Both the position numbers and the translations under genes were made by a program. The notes below the pieces were generated by a model. The model was not told the DNA's origin. It did no database searches and saw only the letters and a program-made list of their open reading frames with translations. Below, piece after piece: positions 1-11,841 of a DNA stretch of 64,000 nt. The stretch is from Sclerodactyla briareus (lineage: Eukaryota > Echinodermata > Holothuroidea > Dendrochirotida > Sclerodactylidae), in NCBI GenBank assembly GCA_026419785.1, contig JAODTK010000688.1, forward strand, positions 496,001 to 560,000, read 5' to 3'. Each line of letters opens with the position of its first letter. Positions within the stretch are counted from its first letter, which is position 1.

Positions 1-590
1 CTATACCCATGGCAAAGGTACCCGTGACAACTGGTCGATTATTATAATTAATCAAGACGGCATAATCTTCCATCCTGTGTTTTAACTTTACACTGTGTTG
101 ACGCAATCACCGTGTAGTGGTTGTCGCATCAAACTGTTTAATTAGAATCAGAAGGAGAGTGTAGGTAGGGCTGGGCGAGGGTTTATCATGGTCGGTACAA
201 TCAAGTATTGAGCTGACGAAATTCTGTTCTTCATACCTGATGTTCTCCGATGGCAATAACCACTAAGATCCAGGGTTTGTAGCAGACCGAAAAACCCAAT
301 TCTTTAGGGCAACCTTGCCTTGTAAAACTTGTGAACTTCAGGGCCAGAGTGACCTTTGTGTACACAAAAGCCACATTCTATACTAAGATCGTGACGTGTG
401 TACCCCGGGAAGCGGAGGGGGTAATATTAAAACACCATCCCAATCCATTAACCACTAAGAGTAAAGTCTGGTACAAGGGAATGAAGCGAAAATCATTCTG
501 ACATTTCAGCAATTCATGTCACAAGTCGCATATAGGCGTACGGGATTTTTGGGAGGGATTCGGAAACATGTACATTCGAAAAGCTGTCGA
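1..590. other. No recognisable feature
   Basis: Single-copy-looking, AT-leaning DNA. No open frame, repeat, tRNA-like or splice-bounded segment that I could support was seen on either strand. Confidence 0.5.
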
Positions 591-612
591 ATTTATTTTG
601 CAGCATAGACGT

Positions 613-639
613 GGGGGGGGGGGGGGGGGGGGGGGGGGG
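613..639. repeat. Poly(G) homopolymer, 27 G
   Basis: An uninterrupted run of 27 guanines on the + strand. Such a run can form G-quadruplex or slip during replication, and it is the longest of many G/C runs in this window. The proline-rich minus-strand reading across it is an artefact of the C run. Length in an assembly may be unreliable because homopolymers are error-prone. Confidence 0.95.
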
Positions 640-2577
640 TAAGAATTTTTTTCGAATTATAAGAAGCTCCCCTTAGTTTGTTTGTGTAACAAATACCACA
701 AAAAAACAGCGCCAGATGGGCTCGAAACCTTCTGAATATATATATTTTAGCGCATTTGATGAAGAATTCGGGCACTCCGTAGAGAACTAGAATTCGGGTA
801 ATATGCCTATTTTCAATTTTGCTTCATTTCGGGCAAAAACAAAATTTTCCGGTTTTTAACCAGTTTTCATGTTTTTCGCTAAGAAAATTATATTTTTCTT
901 ATCTGATTAATTTTGAGAGAACTTGCACAGTCCCCGAGCTGAGCGCCCATAATTGCAGTGACTGTTCACAACATGAACATCAGTACTATTGCACACCATT
1001 CTGCAAAATCTAGTATTTTCCTCCCAATTATGGTCTTATATTTGCCTGACCTTTCGTCGCGAGGCTATTAGACATTTTATCTTGAACGATGAGGACTAGT
1101 GTTGACTATTTCGGTAGCTCTGGAGAAAAAAGAAACTCGAACCAAAACAACAGTACCGCTGCATACCGGGTATGAGTGCACGAGCAGACGTCTATGAAGC
1201 GGAGTGGCACGGTAAATGGCCTAATTTTCCGGGTAGGTCGCAGGTGAAGGAGGAGGTAAAACGTAATCATGCTGCCATGCAGCACTGTCATACAGTCATG
1301 CGCGGCACGAGCAGCTGATTCTCCTGGCCGCGTACTGATCTAATCTGCTATGCAATTATACTCTCGCATGGCATGATGGTACGCTCGGTAGCCTTTTCCG
1401 GTATAGCCAGAATTTTCATGTAGGATCGGACTAGATATTTTCACGGTTAGATTGAATCGATCCTCAGTTTAGCCCGACCGACGGCGAAAAAGTGAGGGAA
1501 CCGACGACGCGGCATATCCTCTGCGATGTACGGTTTCCAGCTATCCCTGGGTTAGTTCTGGAAAAATCTACTCCAAAAAATAATGATTATAATTCTGTCC
1601 GGTTACCCAGGCATTTTTCTGGGGCCCTTGGACACGTGCCTCGCTTGCGCAGTGCCAAAAAACTGCTCAAGACTCATGACCATGGAGCTCTATTCTATTA
1701 ACTGGAGCGGACATTAGAGCGCGTATTGTGTTCCCTGTTCAAAGTTCCTTTCAGGAACACAAACTCAAGGATGAGGGGTCCTATTGCGTGTAACATCGTG
1801 AAACACATTCAGTTGTTTACTCTCTATCTGCGAAGTTCTTCTACCGTAGACCCCCCAAAATATCGTTGTTGCTTCATAGTAAGATGGTATATCATGGTGC
1901 CAGATATGAAACATCGTTCAGTGATGGTTAACCCTGTTTCAGAACACGCGGGAAAGTCGGACCATTTATACGGGACACCAGAAACAACAAATTAATTCGG
2001 AACACAAATCGATTGCCTCTGACAGAAGCCACCTCGAGGACGTAAAATATAACATCACAGAGTGACCTAGAGCTTATTAATGTGAAGCCCGATCTAGAGG
2101 AGCCGGTCAACGGAACATATTCTAATCTTCTGACGAAATGCGGATCATGTCGCCTAGATCCCATGTCACTATAACACCACTGTCAAGTGAGGGCTCTGTT
2201 TGGCATAATAACAAGGCTCCACACGGGCTTCTGTTCTGTATAGGAACTTCAGTACAGCATGTCCGGGGCTTGCTCATGACAGGCAATTATCAAAATGGCA
2301 CAACGGCCTCATTTTAGTACACTCGTTCAATTGTTGATTCCTTCTTGGGCCCCTATTTTTGTTTCACCAAGCTATTATAGAAAAAGTCAATAGGTGAATA
2401 ATTCTGAGACAAAAACATTGTTGCAATGTAACTGTAGGTTTAGTATGTTTATTGGTTAGAGTTGCTGTTTCCCTCACCGCCTCTCTGTCCCTATTTATGT
2501 ACAGATTAGAACAAAACGGATATGCCTATGCCATAACTGTATACTAGCGGCGATTTGATGAAAAGCTGGATAATTGC
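640..2577. other. No recognisable gene
   Basis: Nothing convincing was found. A short segment ending at 1013 encodes a cysteine-spaced tail (four Cys in about 18 residues, motif NCSDC...YYCTPFC) after an acceptor-like CACAG at 929-933, but it is too short to call a gene. Confidence 0.4.
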
Positions 2578-2589
2578 GTGTGTAAGGGA

Positions 2590-2920
2590 AACCCGTCGAT
2601 GTTCCGGGGTTCAAGGTTCCCCGTTTTGATGAGTTTTATTGGCACCCGAATTTACGAGGTTCGATGTTCCCGGGGTTCGATGTTTCCGGGGTTCGATGTT
2701 TCCGTTCGTATAAGTCATAAAGACACCCGCATTTCCGAGGTTCGATGTTCCCGGGGTTCGATGTTTCCGGGGTTCGATGTTTCCGGGGTTCGATGTTCCC
2801 GACGGTCTGATGTACTGAGGTAATTTAGGAATAATCAAAAATATAGGAAATCGGGGAACATCGACCCATGTTAAACATCGAACCCCGGGAACATCGAATC
2901 TCGGAAACATCGAACCCCGA
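2590..2920. repeat. Nested GGTTCGATG minisatellite with inverted arm
   Basis: A 14-15 bp word (GGTTCGATGTTCCCG and variants with TTTCCG) is repeated in tandem. Two blocks, at about 2657-2704 and 2738-2801, are each preceded by a related 33-bp spacer containing CACCCG, so a second period of about 81 bp is superimposed. At 2850-2925 the same words occur as the reverse complement (CGGGGAACATCGA, AACATCGAACCCCG), giving a palindromic arrangement that could fold into a cruciform. Short open frames on both strands here are repeat artefacts. Confidence 0.9.
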
Positions 2921-3175
2921 AGAAAACATGACATAGGCACGGGTGATGTGTGAAAGTAATATAGATGAAATGGTTCGAAATATCAAGTTCATGCTGAAAG
3001 TGCGCGCCCTCACTCCCACTCCTTGTAAAAATGAATGCGAAGTTGTTGTGAAATACGTGTTAACAATCGAGGGTGGAAACATTCATGGTCCATTCGGTCG
3101 TTGCAGATGAATAAAATAATTCAAAACCAATTACTCACGGGTTTTCCCAGGAATCTCTCCCCTCTATGAAGAGGA

Positions 3176-3502
3176 CTAGATGAGCCCCATTGAGTCGATG
3201 TCTAGCCCTGCCAATCCTGACCAATCGGCATTCCTGCTCGGCCCCATCCGGTGACTGGTCAGGCCGGCGCGTCCAGTGATCAGGGTCGAATACTCCGCGA
3301 GTTACTTAATAACCCCCCGGATGCTCGATTCGTCGGTGAGGAATTCGCCGACCGTACCGTGTGAGTCAAGATCGATGCGCTCTGCGGGTTCCTCGAGGGA
3401 GTCCTCCTCTATCGCTGGAGATCCTCCGTAGTACGCATCGCCGCCATTAAGACTGGAGTCGACATAGGACTCGTACCGTGGTAACGAGGAACTCGTAGAA
3501 GG
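3176..3502 (-). pseudogene. Acidic GC-rich coding-like remnant
   Basis: Not recognised. On the minus strand a 66-codon frame runs from 3502 to a TAA at 3302-3304, then stays open for another 41 codons to a TAG at 3176-3178. The conceptual product is acidic and low in hydrophobics (for example motif IEEDSLEEPAERIDLDS near the middle). The interval is more GC- and CpG-rich than its surroundings, which suggests a former coding or transposon-derived sequence. There is no ATG start and no known domain. An open stretch of this length can arise by chance in GC-rich DNA. Confidence 0.2.
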
Positions 3503-5740
3503 TCATACTGGACTCCGCGGCACGCTTCGTTGATGGACGTCATTCGTAATCAGCGCCACGATTGGTACACTGTCCATGGCATTGTTCCTACTTGTTGTTC
3601 CCCATCAGTCTCTTCATTACCGACCTCGTCGCTTGATTAGCATCTTCTTGACTCGAACTCGCTGGAAAGTTAAAATTCGAAAGAAAGGGATATAATCTGG
3701 CAAATTTTCGCTCGTCGTGACGTCCTGACAGCGATGGCCGGCGTTTCGTGTGAATGACTTCATAACGGAAGGTAATCTTTGTTCGCCATCAACCGCCAAT
3801 CAGTATCAATTAACTCAAACTTACTATATTCGTATAATGGTGTTCCGATATAGTGGCTGCGTTGTAGTTTTCGGATGTTAGTGGAGTTGTAAACACGTCA
3901 TTACCCATCAATTAAGGGACCTGATTGGCTGACGAGTCATGTGATACCATTACGTCATCTAACACAGCTAAAAGTCCCAAGAGACTGATAGCTAGGCCAC
4001 GCCCCACTGCTAGCACTGAGTTTGAGAAAAATTACGGCCCCTTGACTAACATGCAAGTGATTAATGAATTAATGAACCCTTTTACGTTGAGTCGTCATAA
4101 AATTACTCGACAAATAACGCATTATGTATTTACGAATTACAAATGGACGTTTTTTCCTCTGACGTCATTGCAAAGGCCCGTCGATAATTCGCAAAGGACG
4201 GCGGGATGAGAGATGCTTTTGACCTGTGTGATTGACGCATGCCTGATTGAACGCACTTATAAGACAGTCTATGACGACTTTTTCTCGTTTTGCTGCACGA
4301 TCTGTTAGATTTCCGGCTGAACAAGAATCGTTCTATATCGTTTGTAGTATGAATGGCCCTTGATACGTGTAAGCTGTAGTATCAACAGCCAATTCGGTAA
4401 ACCTATAGTGGCTATAGGGCTTCACCACTTATAAAACGGAAAGTTTTGACAACTTCCAAATGATGTACAGACTTCATATATTGAATTGACTGATTTTTTG
4501 CTGAATGAAATGCTGCAAAGTTTAGTGTGTTCCATAGCTCGCTTGAACGAGGGTGTCGATGACGAAATAGAAACGTTGTGCGCCTCAATGGTTTTAAAAA
4601 GGCAGTCATTGAGCACATGATCTTTTTTTGACAGACTTGCATCTTGGGACATATAGGGGATAGTCGGTAAGGTGCACAGGACAGTATTCAACCATTTCAA
4701 GGCACTTTTAACCAATTGTTACCAGTAACAAAATGATCTGTTATCATTGCACTTGCTTGGACATTTTTATAGGCAACATGTTTACCACCAAAATTGTGGA
4801 ATTCTTCATTTTATTTTGGGTGGAGGGTTACTTGAAACATGGTGATCACCTGACCATATTAAACCCCCCATGCACAGTATTAATTTTTCTATCACAATAT
4901 TCAAAACTCCTAAAACGAATTTTCATTATAATTTTTTCAAAGAAGTGCTCATTTCGTGGCATTTGAGATGAGGGCAACATAAGGGAGTGGGTTAGCATGT
5001 GTTAAATGTACATACAGTTGCTTATATGGTTGTTTCTATTTTTAATGGTTATTCTAAATGTGCAATATTTTGGTATGCCTTTTGCATTTAGTATTGCACA
5101 ACAGACCAAAATTTGAACATTTTTCTTTTTCACACGTATTTTCCATACAAGTTGAAATATTTCTTGAATTTCGTTTATAATCTTTTGAAAACATCCTTGA
5201 CTTTCACGGTAAAGTAACCAAAATATTAATTATGTTTTCATTAATTTCTGACGTTTTAGCCAATATTTCGATACTAGGGGTGAATACTGGACAGCGAATT
5301 CTTTACATGAGTTTTGTGGGAAAAAAATGTGAATTTGTTATTGTTCAAGGTATTCAGCCTTCTTCATACTTAAATTTTCCTATTTCTGCCCAACAAACTA
5401 CAAAGGATGGGATAAAACAAAATTTGTGAACTTATAAAAATTTCCCTCATGCCTAGAGGGCTTTCTAGAAATACACACTTTTTGACAAAATGACCCAAGT
5501 TGATTGCAAAAATTGCTTAAAAATATAATTTATTTCTAAAAAATATTACCTGAACGTAGGCTTAAGTCATTCCTAACAGGTTCTAAACAATCTCTGCCAA
5601 ATTTGATATGGAAAGATGCTAATTTCTTAATTAATATCAAATTACTGCAAAGGGTTGAATACTGGTAGGGGGTTGAAAACTGTGCACTCTACCCTAGATC
5701 ATTAACTTTAAATTTTCAATTTTTCTATACCAGCAGTGCT
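3503..5740. other. Intergenic, AT-rich from about 4.4 kb
   Basis: No gene or repeat was identified. From about 4400 to 5740 the DNA becomes notably AT-rich and non-repetitive, which would fit intron or 3' UTR sequence. Short open frames are scattered on both strands without supporting splice or domain evidence. Confidence 0.4.
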
Positions 5741-5748
5741 CTTGTCAG

Positions 5749-6030
5749 TCACTCCAATCCTATAAAAAAAAAGTCATACGAGACAGGGAAGAAAAAAGAA
5801 CCAAAATTCAATGAAGTAAAAAAAAAATCATAGGATAAGGAAGGCTCACGCTCTTGACTGTTCTCTTGGGAGCCTGCCTCTGGTTGTCCCGATGAGGAGT
5901 ATTGCCCTTGTTCTGCCACATCTGGGGGACATTCGGACGAATAGCTCATTTCATTAGAATAGTACCGAACAGTCGCCGTCAGTCCGGGGGTGTCCTTGCT
6001 ATAGATGACATTGGGGAATCGATGACACAC
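5749..6030 (-). CDS. Possible hydrophilic coding segment, unassigned
   Basis: A 93-codon minus-strand frame beginning with ATG at 6030. Residues about 20-65 are rich in Ser, Glu and Gln (motifs EMSYSSECPPDVAEQ, GQPEAGSQENSQERE), as in disordered linkers. The last 25 residues are phenylalanine runs created by A-rich DNA and are probably not coding. No domain was recognised and no convincing acceptor lies upstream. It could equally be a chance frame. Confidence 0.15.
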   Translation of the reverse strand: MCHRFPNVIYSKDTPGLTATVRYYSNEMSYSSECPPDVAEQGQYSSSGQPEAGSQENSQEREPSLSYDFFFTSLNFGSFFFPVSYDFFFIGLE

Positions 6031-6078
6031 ATTAGTGTCAGTCTAGGATGAACGGTTCCAGGGTAGGCCTATTATTTT

Positions 6079-6103
6079 CTTTATTATTATTATTATTATT
6101 ATT

Positions 6104-6142
<39 letters not shown>

Positions 6143-6143
6143 G

Positions 6144-6174
<31 letters not shown>

Positions 6175-6183
6175 TTATCATTA
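6079..6183. repeat. TTA/ATT trinucleotide microsatellite
   Basis: About 105 bp of TTA repeats with occasional interruptions (AATTATT, TTAGTA, ATGATT). The isoleucine-rich plus-strand frame across it is a repeat artefact. Confidence 0.97.
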
Positions 6184-6224
6184 TCACAACTTTCTCAGTC
6201 GGCTATCTTGCATTCTCCTTTTGT

Positions 6225-6405
6225 TTCCAGACCCTGAAGGGTCGTCGAACTCGAAACACGGTTCTCAGGATTTTTCAGAAGCTTCTTGCTTTTCAAAATC
6301 TCGAAAGCTACAATCCGCGGCAACCGATGTTGGCGCTCCGCCTAAATGGTCACGTCAAAAGCCTCGCTCCAAAATATATTGACTCTAACGCCGCTGTGCC
6401 TATTT
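6225..6405. mobile_element. Decayed fragment related to the 8.36-9.30 kb hAT-like element
   Basis: The stretch around 6290-6350 (AAAATCTCGAAAGCTAC, then GTTGGCGCTCCGCCTAAATG and GGTCACGTC) matches the right-hand part of the element at 9196-9262 (AAATTTTC...CTACGC, GGTGGCGCTCCGCTTAGATG, GGTCATTTGC). It lies at a comparable distance from a terminus-like GCCGCTGTGCC at 6391-6401. The left end was not found, so this is taken as a truncated relative. Confidence 0.45.
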
Positions 6406-6410
6406 TGTAG

Positions 6411-8340
6411 TGAGCTCTTACCGAATGCTCCCACATAACTTTGTTTCAGGAATACAGTTCGGCAACTGATAACTTATGCAACAAGCTTCGGGGCACAGCA
6501 AAATTCATTTCGCGACACACATGTGTGTCTATGACTGGGTATGTATATAGGTGTAGCGTATTAATGTAACAAAGGCACATTGTGTCATTTTTTTGACGTG
6601 TCAGGATGATGGTAATTTTAGCAATAAATTAGGTTGCCAGTCCATACACACGGCGGGAATACGTACCAAAATGTAATGTGTTTCGTAATATAAAATGGCA
6701 CTCTACGCATAGGGGGCCCATTATAATGAAGCATTGTATTCCGGTGGAAATTGTGAGGCATTAGTTTGATAGTATATCTTTCTACTGTGGGGGACAACAA
6801 AAAATATTCAAATCATTTATTCATTTTTTTTTAATCTCAGGCCAAATAGCACCCATGCATCAACGTGACGTCCTGTAAAAGACGGCGATTGCACGAGACG
6901 ACAACAAACCTTTAACTAATAAGTTCACTTCTTTTTTAAATCACTTCAAATTCGTTGGTATGTATCGAAACTGAATCGAGAAAAGCCACAATACAGGCAT
7001 CATTTTTGCCGATGATGGGACTACATTTCGCCAAGCATTCCGCGGAGCATGGAGTGTCCCTCTCTCAACAGAATAATCATCTCATCCTGAAAGACCGGAT
7101 GAGATTGCGAGTTTGCCATTTCACCTTACTCACTGTCGCTGGTTACCATAGCATCGGTTGCTGTGCAACCGGGACCCCCATACATCGGAAAAACCCTAGC
7201 CATACTACTGAGCCTATTATTATTCGCATACAGACCTAATGTATCCATTCAACAGTAAACATTTTTTTAGCACTCTCGAATGTTCATATACAGTATTGCG
7301 CTATGACTAAACACGCTCAGTATGTTAATCAAGTTAACACTTTTATAGCTTTTATGTAGTAGTAGAAAATTTATTACAGTGGAATCGATACGCAAGGTAA
7401 TTTCGAGGTCTGTTTTTTCGTCCAAAGAAGGCGTAAGTTGGACAGGAGCCATTGCAGACGTTCATATAGCGTTAGCAACAGCGCGGCTATTAATGAAGTA
7501 AAAAAACTAATGAACTTCAGAAAGTACACGCATCTGATGTGACGCATAATTTGTTCGAAAATAGCACAGTTCTATATTAGTTGTCAAGAGAGTTATATAT
7601 TATGAATGTTTGATAGCGAAAAATAGGTTCAGAGGGAATTTATACGTAGGTCTTGTCTTACCCATGCTTTACACTATTGCGAGCCAGCAATTATATCTTG
7701 AAACGAAATATGCAACCGTTAAATTAGAAGTAGGGCCTAGTCACTTTTGATCCTGGAGCCCTGTTTCAGAGAGAGGGTTAGCGTGTATTCGGATGAGATT
7801 GTAGTCGGTTTAGCCTGCAGATTTGGAAGTATTACCAAAGAAATGTGTTATAGATTTACATGAGTGACTACTAAGTGCTAAAGCGCATGACCACATGGAT
7901 ACCATTTCTTCATCTTCAAACTTTAAATCTCACTTCATCTCCCCTCGATATGAAGTGGAATTTACCCTTTTACTGTCAAAAAATGAAAGGAGAGAAAAAA
8001 CCTAACTGGATAATATGTGCATCAACTGAAGAGGTTGCAATTTTGGCCTTTACTTACAATTCAGTCGACATCAGTTTGAGCTCCAGGCCGACGTGCCTCT
8101 CGCACCCGCCTAGAAAAAGTGGAGTAATGAGAATAATGAAGGAAGTATTGAACAGTAAAATGACACAAACATGGGCATGGCAACCCCGTTTTTTACTCTC
8201 GGTGAGGAAATAAAAAAATATAATATATGTGACTGATATGGCGTGTTTTCATTAAAGCTTCTTCACAGCTCCTTTTCAGAAACACTGGGATACACACTAT
8301 ACAATAGGAGAGAAATAACAGTTATAACTGTCAGTTTGAT
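6411..8340. other. No recognisable gene
   Basis: No supported feature. Frames at 6955-7239 and 7875-8213 have no domain, splice or compositional support. Confidence 0.4.
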
Positions 8341-8356
8341 TTAAAACTCATAATAG

Positions 8357-9302
8357 CATGGGCGTCAACAGGTGGGGGACGGGGGGGGGGACATGTCCCC
8401 CCACTTTCAAAAGTGGGGGATGTCATATCGTTGGTCCCCCCCCCCCCACTTTTCCGGACCGTAATAAAAAATAATTGGCACATCCCCGATTTTTTACCAC
8501 TCTAAACTGTTCAATTTTTGTCTAACCAAACAATAATCGCGTGGGAATTTGTCTTAATTCCCTGATTCCAGGTGCGGACCCCAGGTGAAGATCTGGACCC
8601 GACTAGGGCCGAAGTGGAAGGATTACCCATGTTTCATACGAGTTCTCGAATTTAAAACCGAATAGCCAAAAGTGCATCGCGCGCAATGACGTTTTTCTTC
8701 CAGGCGTGTAGGCTGAATATGCGATGTAATGCTTCGAATCATTTTGTTCACTCGATTAATTTCAGAAGCCTTGGGGACAGACTGCTCTCCCCCCCCCTCC
8801 CCAATTTTTCTGAGATGAAAAATCGAGCGCTAATAGTGGAAAATTGGGAAGGAAAAAAAGCCAAAAATTAAAAAAATGCCTGCATTTTTTGCAGACGTGT
8901 TTTCGATTGAAATGCCGGAAAAACACGAAATTTTTGGAGGGATGGAGGGATCCCGTACGCCTATGGCTTTTCCCTTCGATCCCACAAGAGACCGTTCGGT
9001 AGACCCTCCCTGGATCCCACGCAAACAAAGCCAGAAGTAGAATAGGTAATAAAAAATACCATGTGTGATACTCGGTTATGCATCTTGTCTGCACATGACA
9101 ACTTTTTTGTCTGTCCTTTACTCAAATCACACATGTAGATGTTTGCTATTGAGCCTGGCAGATGCCGTTTCCGTCGATCTGGAGGGTTATGAAAATCTGA
9201 AATTTTCTTTCTACGCTTCGCGCCAACCTATGGTGGCGCTCCGCTTAGATGGTCATTTGCATGTCGAGGGTCCCCACACTTTGAAAACGGTCGACGCCCC
9301 TG
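8357..9302. mobile_element. hAT-like element, 946 bp, with 8-bp TSD
   Basis: Both ends are defined. The left end begins CATGGGCGTCAAC and the right end reads GTCGACGCCCCTG, so the reverse complement begins CAGGGGCGTCGAC (11 of 13 matching). It is flanked by a perfect 8-bp direct repeat, CATAATAG, at 8349-8356 and 9303-9310. An 8-bp duplication and CA-type termini with a GGGCGT core are characteristic of the hAT superfamily. Near the left end are palindromic G/C runs (GGGACATGTCCCCCC; AAAGTGGGGGATG). No transposase was recognised, so it is non-autonomous or decayed. Confidence 0.8.
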
Positions 9303-9310
9303 CATAATAG

Positions 9311-9396
9311 TTTAGTCAAGGCTGCCGTAGTTGTTGTATCGGTCGATTGGTCTGGTTCACAACGTACAGTTTACAATTAACAGTAACTGATTGCGT
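9311..9396. other. Short unannotated spacer
   Basis: No feature was seen between the hAT-like element and the hairpin that follows. Confidence 0.4.
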
Positions 9397-9437
9397 ATTC
9401 TGGAACAGGGTAACACTCACTGGAGTTGTTCCAGAAT
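9397..9437. promoter_or_regulatory. Perfect 11-bp inverted repeat with heat-shock-element-like arms
   Basis: ATTCTGGAACA at 9397-9407 and its exact complement TGTTCCAGAAT at 9427-9437 enclose a 19-bp loop. Each arm contains TTCTGGAA, which fits the TTCnnGAA core of a heat-shock element. Only the inverted repeat itself is directly seen; a regulatory role is inferred. Confidence 0.35.
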
Positions 9438-9439
9438 CT

Positions 9440-11390
9440 TTCGCACTCTGATACCATCTTAACTATGAAGAAACAAAGGTACGCGTCGGGTCATATGGTA
9501 GAAGAAATTCGCAGATAGAGAGTAAACAAACTCAAGGTGTTTTAAACGGAGTTACACACAATAGCCGCCTCCGCACTTTGAGTTTTGGTCCATGACGGGA
9601 CTTTTGACCAGGACGCAACACGCGCTGTATGGTCCTCTCCAGTTCAGGTAATAGCTCATGGTTTGACCGTCTTTAAATACTGATCACTTGCCTATTAGTA
9701 AGATTCGGCCAGAATATCAGAGTGGTAATATTGACGCAAGACCTCAGCATACAATTTGACTATAATTTCGGTTCGATACATACATAGTTGACTACCAGTG
9801 TTTTATCGTCATTTTCACGTTGTCAATTTCTAAGCTATAGCGTGTAGGCTATTTGGAAGCGGCTCTGAATTTTGTCCCATCTCCGTTTCATTAATAAATG
9901 TCCTAGGTTCGGTATGGCTGGTGAATGTATATTTCAACCAACAACGTGCACTGGGGGCTGTTGCTGTTGTACTGCCTGTGCAATTGACGAGCAAGCATGA
10001 CGCAAGCTCTATATACTTCTTCAACTCATGCTAATTGCTATGGCTACGCTGCGGCCGCTAATAGCGAATACCTAAACAAATACTACATAACCAATTCAAC
10101 TGTAAGTAGGAGACCCCTGGACTGCTCTCTCCCAGAACCTGTAGTCATCACTCTTGAAATTGACTCGAATATTCACAGGTCCGAGAGAATTTGCCAAGTT
10201 GCACTAATACAGCAACCGAATCAATATTATTCAGAAAAAAAAACTACGAAATATACTTGACGGAGGTGATGAGAAAATAATGTAATTATCATGCAAATTA
10301 TTCGGCGAGGGAGATGTGCTCGATAGTGTAGGTCAGTTGGGATATAAGCTGGAAGGGGGGTATATGAATCCTCACATTACCCAAGACGCTCCCTAGATTA
10401 TGGCATCGTTCGCACCATCGGCCATTATTACCTGGAGCAGAGCGAATTGTGCATAGTATATTGTCTCTGAATCAATCAACAAATATCTTGCTCTCATTAT
10501 GAATGAACTCCGTGTGGAAAATGTCATGTAGATGAAGAATCGTTGAGAGTTCTCGAGGGTGAAACAAATATGATTGTGAGTTGTGACATCAAAGTTAACA
10601 GATTATAAGCGACTACGATAGACAGATTGCCACGACCGTCCAAAATGTGGACATTTCGACGTGTAGTGATAGAGTACAGTATAGCATATGCAGGAGAACG
10701 GTGTACTTAAAACACGATAGGAAGGGTAATCAGCGGTACCAGCCAATGAGCGCTGTACATGTTTAAATGTTTTCGCCCATCGCTATTGTTGGTGCTTTAG
10801 GAGTCTCAGTCAGATCCGACTGGATCTGGGCTGCATGCAGTCTTCCCACATTTATAACCTAATTATTAAACAGAATGTGATGCCAAAATATAAAGGTTGA
10901 GTGGTGTTGCGGGTATGTGTGCGTGTATTTGTGTGTGGTGTTCACTCTCTCGACCCGTGGTCTCAATCTGGCGATTTTTGGGGCTCTGGGGTGGGGTGTA
11001 AACGATTGAGTGTAGGGGTGCACGTGGTTTGCACGCAGTTTGCGTGTAGGTTGGTCATATGGAGAAGATTTCCTATTGCTTTTAGGTCTGACCCAAGGGG
11101 TCAAGGGAGGTCAACAGGGGGTAAAATCTGGAAGCCTTGAAAACGTCTACGACCGAAAGTTGTTGTGAGTCCCCACTCGCAGCTCACCGGATATTGCTAT
11201 TTCCGACAGCTCCTGCTGAAGGGACGAAGTACCACAATACAACATACACAGATCACATCATAGAGGACGTCGCCCGTCGTGGTCTTTCGTTTACCTAAAG
11301 GATGCTAAAGCCTCGACGACTGAGATCAGCTTTAACAATGTCGGACACGCCTTTCATACAGTGAGATTACACTAGATCGAGTTTTCAGCG
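9440..11390. other. No recognisable gene
   Basis: Nothing firm. The segment at 10900-11050 is G/T-rich on the + strand, with interspersed GTGTGT words. A plus-strand open frame starting at ATG 9997 and reaching GTAAGT at 10101 is noted, but it has no upstream support. Confidence 0.4.
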
Positions 11391-11402
11391 TAGCCTGTCA
11401 CG

Positions 11403-11641
11403 CAGGCGCGTACAGAGAGATTGTCTGGGCGGGGGGGGGGAGGGCGGGGTTAAAGGTCGGAACCCAAGGGAAGTGCGCCGTCATAAATTGCATCACCCTC
11501 CCTATGGCGAATCAGTCCATTCATGGCCCCTAGAACATGCTGCTGCAAACATTTGCTAAAAACAGTTGCAAAATAACGTTGTTGCATTGAAAATTCATTG
11601 AAGTTCATTGATTGGTTCTGACCCCCGTGGGTACGCCACTG
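11403..11641. mobile_element. hAT-like MITE, copy 1
   Basis: First of three diverged copies (others at 44950 and 51840). It begins CAGGCGCGTACAGAGAG and ends GGGTACGCCACTG. The interior shares AAGTGCGCCGTCAT, TCACCCTCCCTATGG and GCTGCTGCAA with the other copies. Flanks AGCCTGTC (11392-11399) and AGCCTGTG (11642-11649) look like an 8-bp target duplication with one mismatch, with three extra bases before the left end. It has no coding capacity. Confidence 0.85.
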
Positions 11642-11664
11642 AGCCTGTGTAGTTTTCGACTTAC

Positions 11665-11832
11665 CTTGCTTGTAGGTAACGACAAGTACTACATGTTTGA
11701 GGTGTAGTCTCCTCGATCGGATCAGATCCCCCCTCTCCGCGTAATTGTCGCACCCGCCGTGTGCCCAGACGAAACATTAATGTTGGTGACGGTCCTTCGC
11801 AGACGGAATCTCCCCCAGACGCACTGCATTGC
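11665..11832 (-). CDS. Candidate internal exon, 168 bp, unknown gene
   Basis: On the minus strand a pyrimidine-rich acceptor (TTTCTTTTCCCAG) immediately precedes 11832, and a consensus donor (CAAG then GTAAGT) follows 11665. Only one of the three frames stays open through the whole interval. It enters and leaves in phase 2, so the exon is symmetric. The 55-residue product has motifs GGDSVCEGPSP, GTRRVRQLRGEGG and TTPQTCSTCRYLQ, with four Cys. No domain was recognised. The two good splice sites plus a unique open frame make it the best host-exon candidate here, though chance cannot be excluded. Confidence 0.35.
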
Positions 11833-11841
11833 CTGGGAAAA

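Noticed and set aside
6048..6410. 120-codon isoleucine-rich frame
   Set aside because: Most of it is the TTA microsatellite; the remainder overlaps a decayed transposon fragment.
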